From assembly GCA_017475525.1 (NCBI GenBank), contig JAFVFH010000061.1, positions 1-34,257 of the forward strand: 34,257 nt of DNA, read 5' to 3'. The DNA is from Alphaproteobacteria bacterium (GTDB lineage: Bacteria > Pseudomonadota > Alphaproteobacteria > RF32 > CAG-239). Numbering within the stretch: position 1 is the first letter of the stretch; every line of letters starts with the position of its first letter. A program made the translations under genes and the position numbers. The notes under the pieces were generated by a model. It saw only the letters and a list, made by a program, of their open reading frames with translations. It searched no databases and had not been told where the DNA came from. Below are positions 32,317 to 34,257 of the stretch, in pieces.

Positions 32317-33248
32317 TTTTCATTTTTTTGGTCTGGGTACGCCCTTTGATATTCTGTTTTTAATTTTTCGACCGAAACATTTGTATAGCGCTCGGTTGTT
32401 GCCAGCGAAGCGTGTCCCAAAAGCTCCTGAATGGAACGTAAGTCACACCCCTCATTTAAGAGATGAGTGGCAAAGGTGTGGCGGAGCGCGTGTGGCGTGA
32501 CGCTATCAGGCAAACCCATATAAGCGCGAATTTTTTGCATTTGGCGCTGAATAATACGGGGGGATAATCTTTCTCCCCGTGCGCCGACAAATAAAGCCTC
32601 CCCGTTTTTGAAGGCATACGGACAAACTTTGATATATTGTTCTATTGCTTTTTGAACGGCAGGCAATAAAGGCACCAAACGCTCTTTGTTGCCCTTTCCT
32701 TTCACAAAAAACGAATTTTGAGTTGAGCTCAAATCTCCGAAATTAAGCGACAAAGCTTCTGAAATACGGAGTCCCGCCCCATAAAGCAAAGTCATGACCG
32801 CCTTATCGCGCAAACCCTGCCAGTCCGATTTTGCAAAAAAAGGTGCTTGGTCCAAAAGCTCAAAAGCTTCGTCGGCATCAATGGCTTTCGGGAGCAATTT
32901 ATCGCATTTGGGATTAGAAACAAGGGAGATGGCGTCGTTTTTAAGACCGTGTTTTTTATAGAGCCAATGAAAAAAGTTTTTAATGGCGGAAATTTCTCTT
33001 GAAAGAGAAGATTTTTCAAGGCCTAAAGACGCACGATGGGAAATAAAGCGCCTGAAATCACGAATTTCAAGGTGAGCTAAAAAATCCGCACTGACATTTT
33101 CAAAAAAATTGATAAAAAAAGACAAATCGCGGCCATAGGCTTGCATCGTATGGGGCGAAAAACGCTTTTCTTTTGAAAGCCACGCCTGCCACTCTTCAAT
33201 GAAGGTTTGAACATCGGGGGTAGCTTGAAATGTGATTTTATTTTTCAT
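32298..33248 (-). CDS. xerC: Site-specific tyrosine recombinase XerC
   Basis: A 316-residue protein. The N-terminal SAM-like DNA-binding domain (SPHTMQAYGRDLSFFINFF) is followed by the catalytic domain with Arg in YGAGLRISEAL, HALRHTFATHLL (His-x-x-Arg), LGHASLATTERYT (His and the nucleophile Tyr). Size and order fit XerC, which resolves chromosome dimers at dif with XerD. It is adjacent to tRNA-Arg, but it looks like the housekeeping enzyme rather than an integrase. No strong ribosome site precedes ATG 33248. Confidence 0.92.
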   Translation of the reverse strand: MKNKITFQATPDVQTFIEEWQAWLSKEKRFSPHTMQAYGRDLSFFINFFENVSADFLAHLEIRDFRRFISHRASLGLEKSSLSREISAIKNFFHWLYKKHGLKNDAISLVSNPKCDKLLPKAIDADEAFELLDQAPFFAKSDWQGLRDKAVMTLLYGAGLRISEALSLNFGDLSSTQNSFFVKGKGNKERLVPLLPAVQKAIEQYIKVCPYAFKNGEALFVGARGERLSPRIIQRQMQKIRAYMGLPDSVTPHALRHTFATHLLNEGCDLRSIQELLGHASLATTERYTNVSVEKLKTEYQRAYPDQKNENKKETF

Positions 33249-33356
33249 ACATTCATGCTAACAAAAATTGGTTAATTTTTTATTTGAAATCATTTTTTTT
33301 GCAAAATCATATTGACAAAGCAGATAAAATATGAAAAAAGATGACTAATCTTTGTT

Positions 33357-33433
33357 GCGCTCTTAGCTCAGCCGGATAGAGCAACAGCCTTCTAAGCTGT
33401 GGGTCGGGCGTTCGAATCGCCCAGAGCGCGCCA
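33357..33433 (+). tRNA. tRNA-Arg (UCU)
   Basis: A complete cloverleaf: acceptor GCGCTCT/AGAGCGC, anticodon stem ACAGC/GCTGT with loop CTTCTAA (anticodon TCT), T arm GGGCG-TTCGAAT-CGCCC, encoded CCA. Antisense frames across it give spurious proteins. Confidence 0.97.
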
Positions 33434-33475
33434 ATACACAAAGAAGCCACCTTTTGGTGGCTTCTTTGTGTATTG
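33434..33475 (+). terminator. tRNA-Arg terminator hairpin
   Basis: ATACACAAAGAAGCCACC, tttt and its full complement form an 18-bp perfect stem directly after the CCA. Confidence 0.85.
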
Positions 33476-33581
33476 ATGCGTTTTGGTATGGTTCGAACGC
33501 AGTTCGGAATCGAAGTGCTTATCGGATGAAAATCGATAAGCGCTGAGATTACAGCGAATGAAATGAGCTGTGCATCGCTTA

Positions 33582-33632
33582 AGAGCGCGCCAATACAAAA
33601 AGCCCTCCTTTATGGAGGGTTTTTTGTATTGA
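33582..33632 (+). repeat. Second copy of the tRNA-Arg 3' end plus a terminator hairpin
   Basis: AGAGCGCGCCAATACA (33582-33597) repeats the tRNA 3' end and its flank. It is followed by CCCTCC/GGAGGG inside A5/T6 arms (to about 33630). No tRNA body precedes it. Confidence 0.75.
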
Positions 33633-33722
33633 GCGGTCGCCGTGCGAGGAGAACGCCTTCGGAACCGAAATCTTTGCCGACATTGGCGGCAAAGGTTGAG
33701 GTCATGAGAAAACCGAGAGGTT

Positions 33723-33800
33723 TTCGAATAATCGCCCAGAGCCTTTTTCTTTTTAAAGAAAAAGTTTGAAGGCGCCAATACAAAAAGACCGCGTTAGACA
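33723..33800 (+). repeat. Third, interrupted copy of the tRNA-Arg 3' end
   Basis: TTCGAATAATCGCCCAGAGC (33723-33742) resembles the tRNA T arm and acceptor. A hairpin CTTTTTCTTT/AAAGAAAAAG interrupts it, and GCGCCAATACAAAAAG then resumes (33772-33787). The 33434-34257 stretch holds no gene that I can support. Confidence 0.65.
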
Positions 33801-33945
33801 CGTGGTTCGGTGTAGCTTGTCGCGATGAACAGAAATAAAAAGAAGTTAAAGTGAAAAAAATATAAAAAAGGATAAGGTAGGGAGGAAAGTTTATTATCAC
33901 CCCCTTTCAGACCTTTCTTTTTTTGGGAATTTATTAATTCTTAAG

Positions 33946-34193
33946 ACCCCTTGGACGTGCTCGGCTTTTTAAGTCTCGGCGAGGGGTGACTCTTTTGTTT
34001 GTTTTTTATATGGAAGCGGCGTATGTGTGCCTGACGGCACAACGCCGGCTTTGAGATCCCTTGATGCGCTGATGCGCCGCACAGCGCAAGGGATGACAGG
34101 AAAAAGGAAAAGGCTTTTTTGTTGTCACCCCCACCGTACCTCTTCTAGAAACACCTGCGGTGTTTCGTCGGTCACTCGTTTTGTATTTTTTCT
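33946..34193 (-). repeat. Composite palindromic repeat, right copy (inverted to 1-351)
   Basis: Modules d, c, b and a of the left copy recur in inverted order. The nested hairpin of module c is GTGCC/GGCAC here. The module a hairpin is GAAACACC/GGTGTTTC at 34148-34166, in place of GAAAGC/GCTTTC. Flanks are nearly identical (ACAAAACGAGTGACCGA). Confidence 0.85.
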
Positions 34194-34257
34194 TGCGGTC
34201 GCTTTTCGCTTCCTTAGAAAAAAACAAAACGTCGCCGTTTGCGGTGAAAAATACCAT

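Noticed and set aside
32298-33248. Phage or island integrase next to tRNA-Arg
   Set aside because: Length and motifs fit housekeeping XerC, and it is on the side away from the tRNA 3' end.
33392-33778. 128-codon minus-strand frame ending in a GDSNARPTA-like string
   Set aside because: This is the antisense of tRNA-Arg and its duplicated 3' ends, a well-known source of false proteins.
34006-34257. 83-codon minus frame open to the window edge
   Set aside because: Most of it lies in repeat modules. The first 25 codons might be the end of a gene outside the window, but this cannot be supported.

Overview
The window reads as a piece of the chromosome of a low-GC alphaproteobacterium, probably a host- or gut-associated lineage. 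The evidence is the order mnmG...rsmG-parA-parB with parS sites inside the coding sequences, the SPOR-nagZ-tatA-like order, an alphaproteobacterial-type cysteine-free bL33, and secreted BspA-like leucine-rich-repeat proteins. No rRNA, CRISPR array, transposase or phage gene was seen. Both ends lie in related inverted copies of a palindromic repeat, so the window may be bounded by repeats that break assemblies.

Layout. 1-430: repeats. 428-1500 (minus): a secreted LRR protein behind a structured leader RNA. 1936-7600 (plus): mnmG, a PHP-family hydrolase, a small unknown protein, rsmG, parA, parB (interrupted by an in-frame TAA) and a small Fe-S protein. 7680-10160: accessory region with a junction-type RNA, a secreted thermonuclease, an XRE regulator, an ankyrin protein, a second promoter-terminator RNA unit and tRNA-Thr. 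10235-16833: an unknown protein, trxB, recG, an orphan LuxR-type response regulator, dCMP deaminase and enolase. 16896-21708: an ABC exporter, a short malate/lactate dehydrogenase, a frameshifted aspartate aminotransferase and a prohibitin-like SPFH protein. 22017-25807: a small membrane protein, a HipBA-type toxin-antitoxin pair and a three-gene envelope cluster. 25900-26542: two tandem leader RNAs and a small HTH protein. 26611-30798: a repeat, a TatA-like protein, nagZ, a SPOR protein, xthA and an S41 protease. 30800-31977 (minus): a second LRR protein with its own structured leader. 32021-34257: rpmG, xerC, tRNA-Arg with duplicated 3'-end fragments, and terminal repeats.

How it fits together. 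ParA, ParB and two parS sites form the origin-segregation module, and parB carries a stop just before its dimerization domain. The most notable non-protein signal is a leader RNA of about 160 nt in three clear copies (minus 1502-1341, 25934-26085, 26138-26293), with a fourth, diverged candidate at minus 31942-31697. The arms of its main stem differ between copies while pairing is kept. In the two tandem copies the 5' end of the transcript and the 3' arm of a terminator are near-identical and can both pair with the same segment, which is the layout of an attenuator or riboswitch. One clear copy and the diverged candidate precede the two paralogous LRR genes, and one copy precedes a small HTH gene. 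Dispersed hairpin repeats also show compensatory stem changes between copies. All family calls come from reading motifs; no database search was possible.
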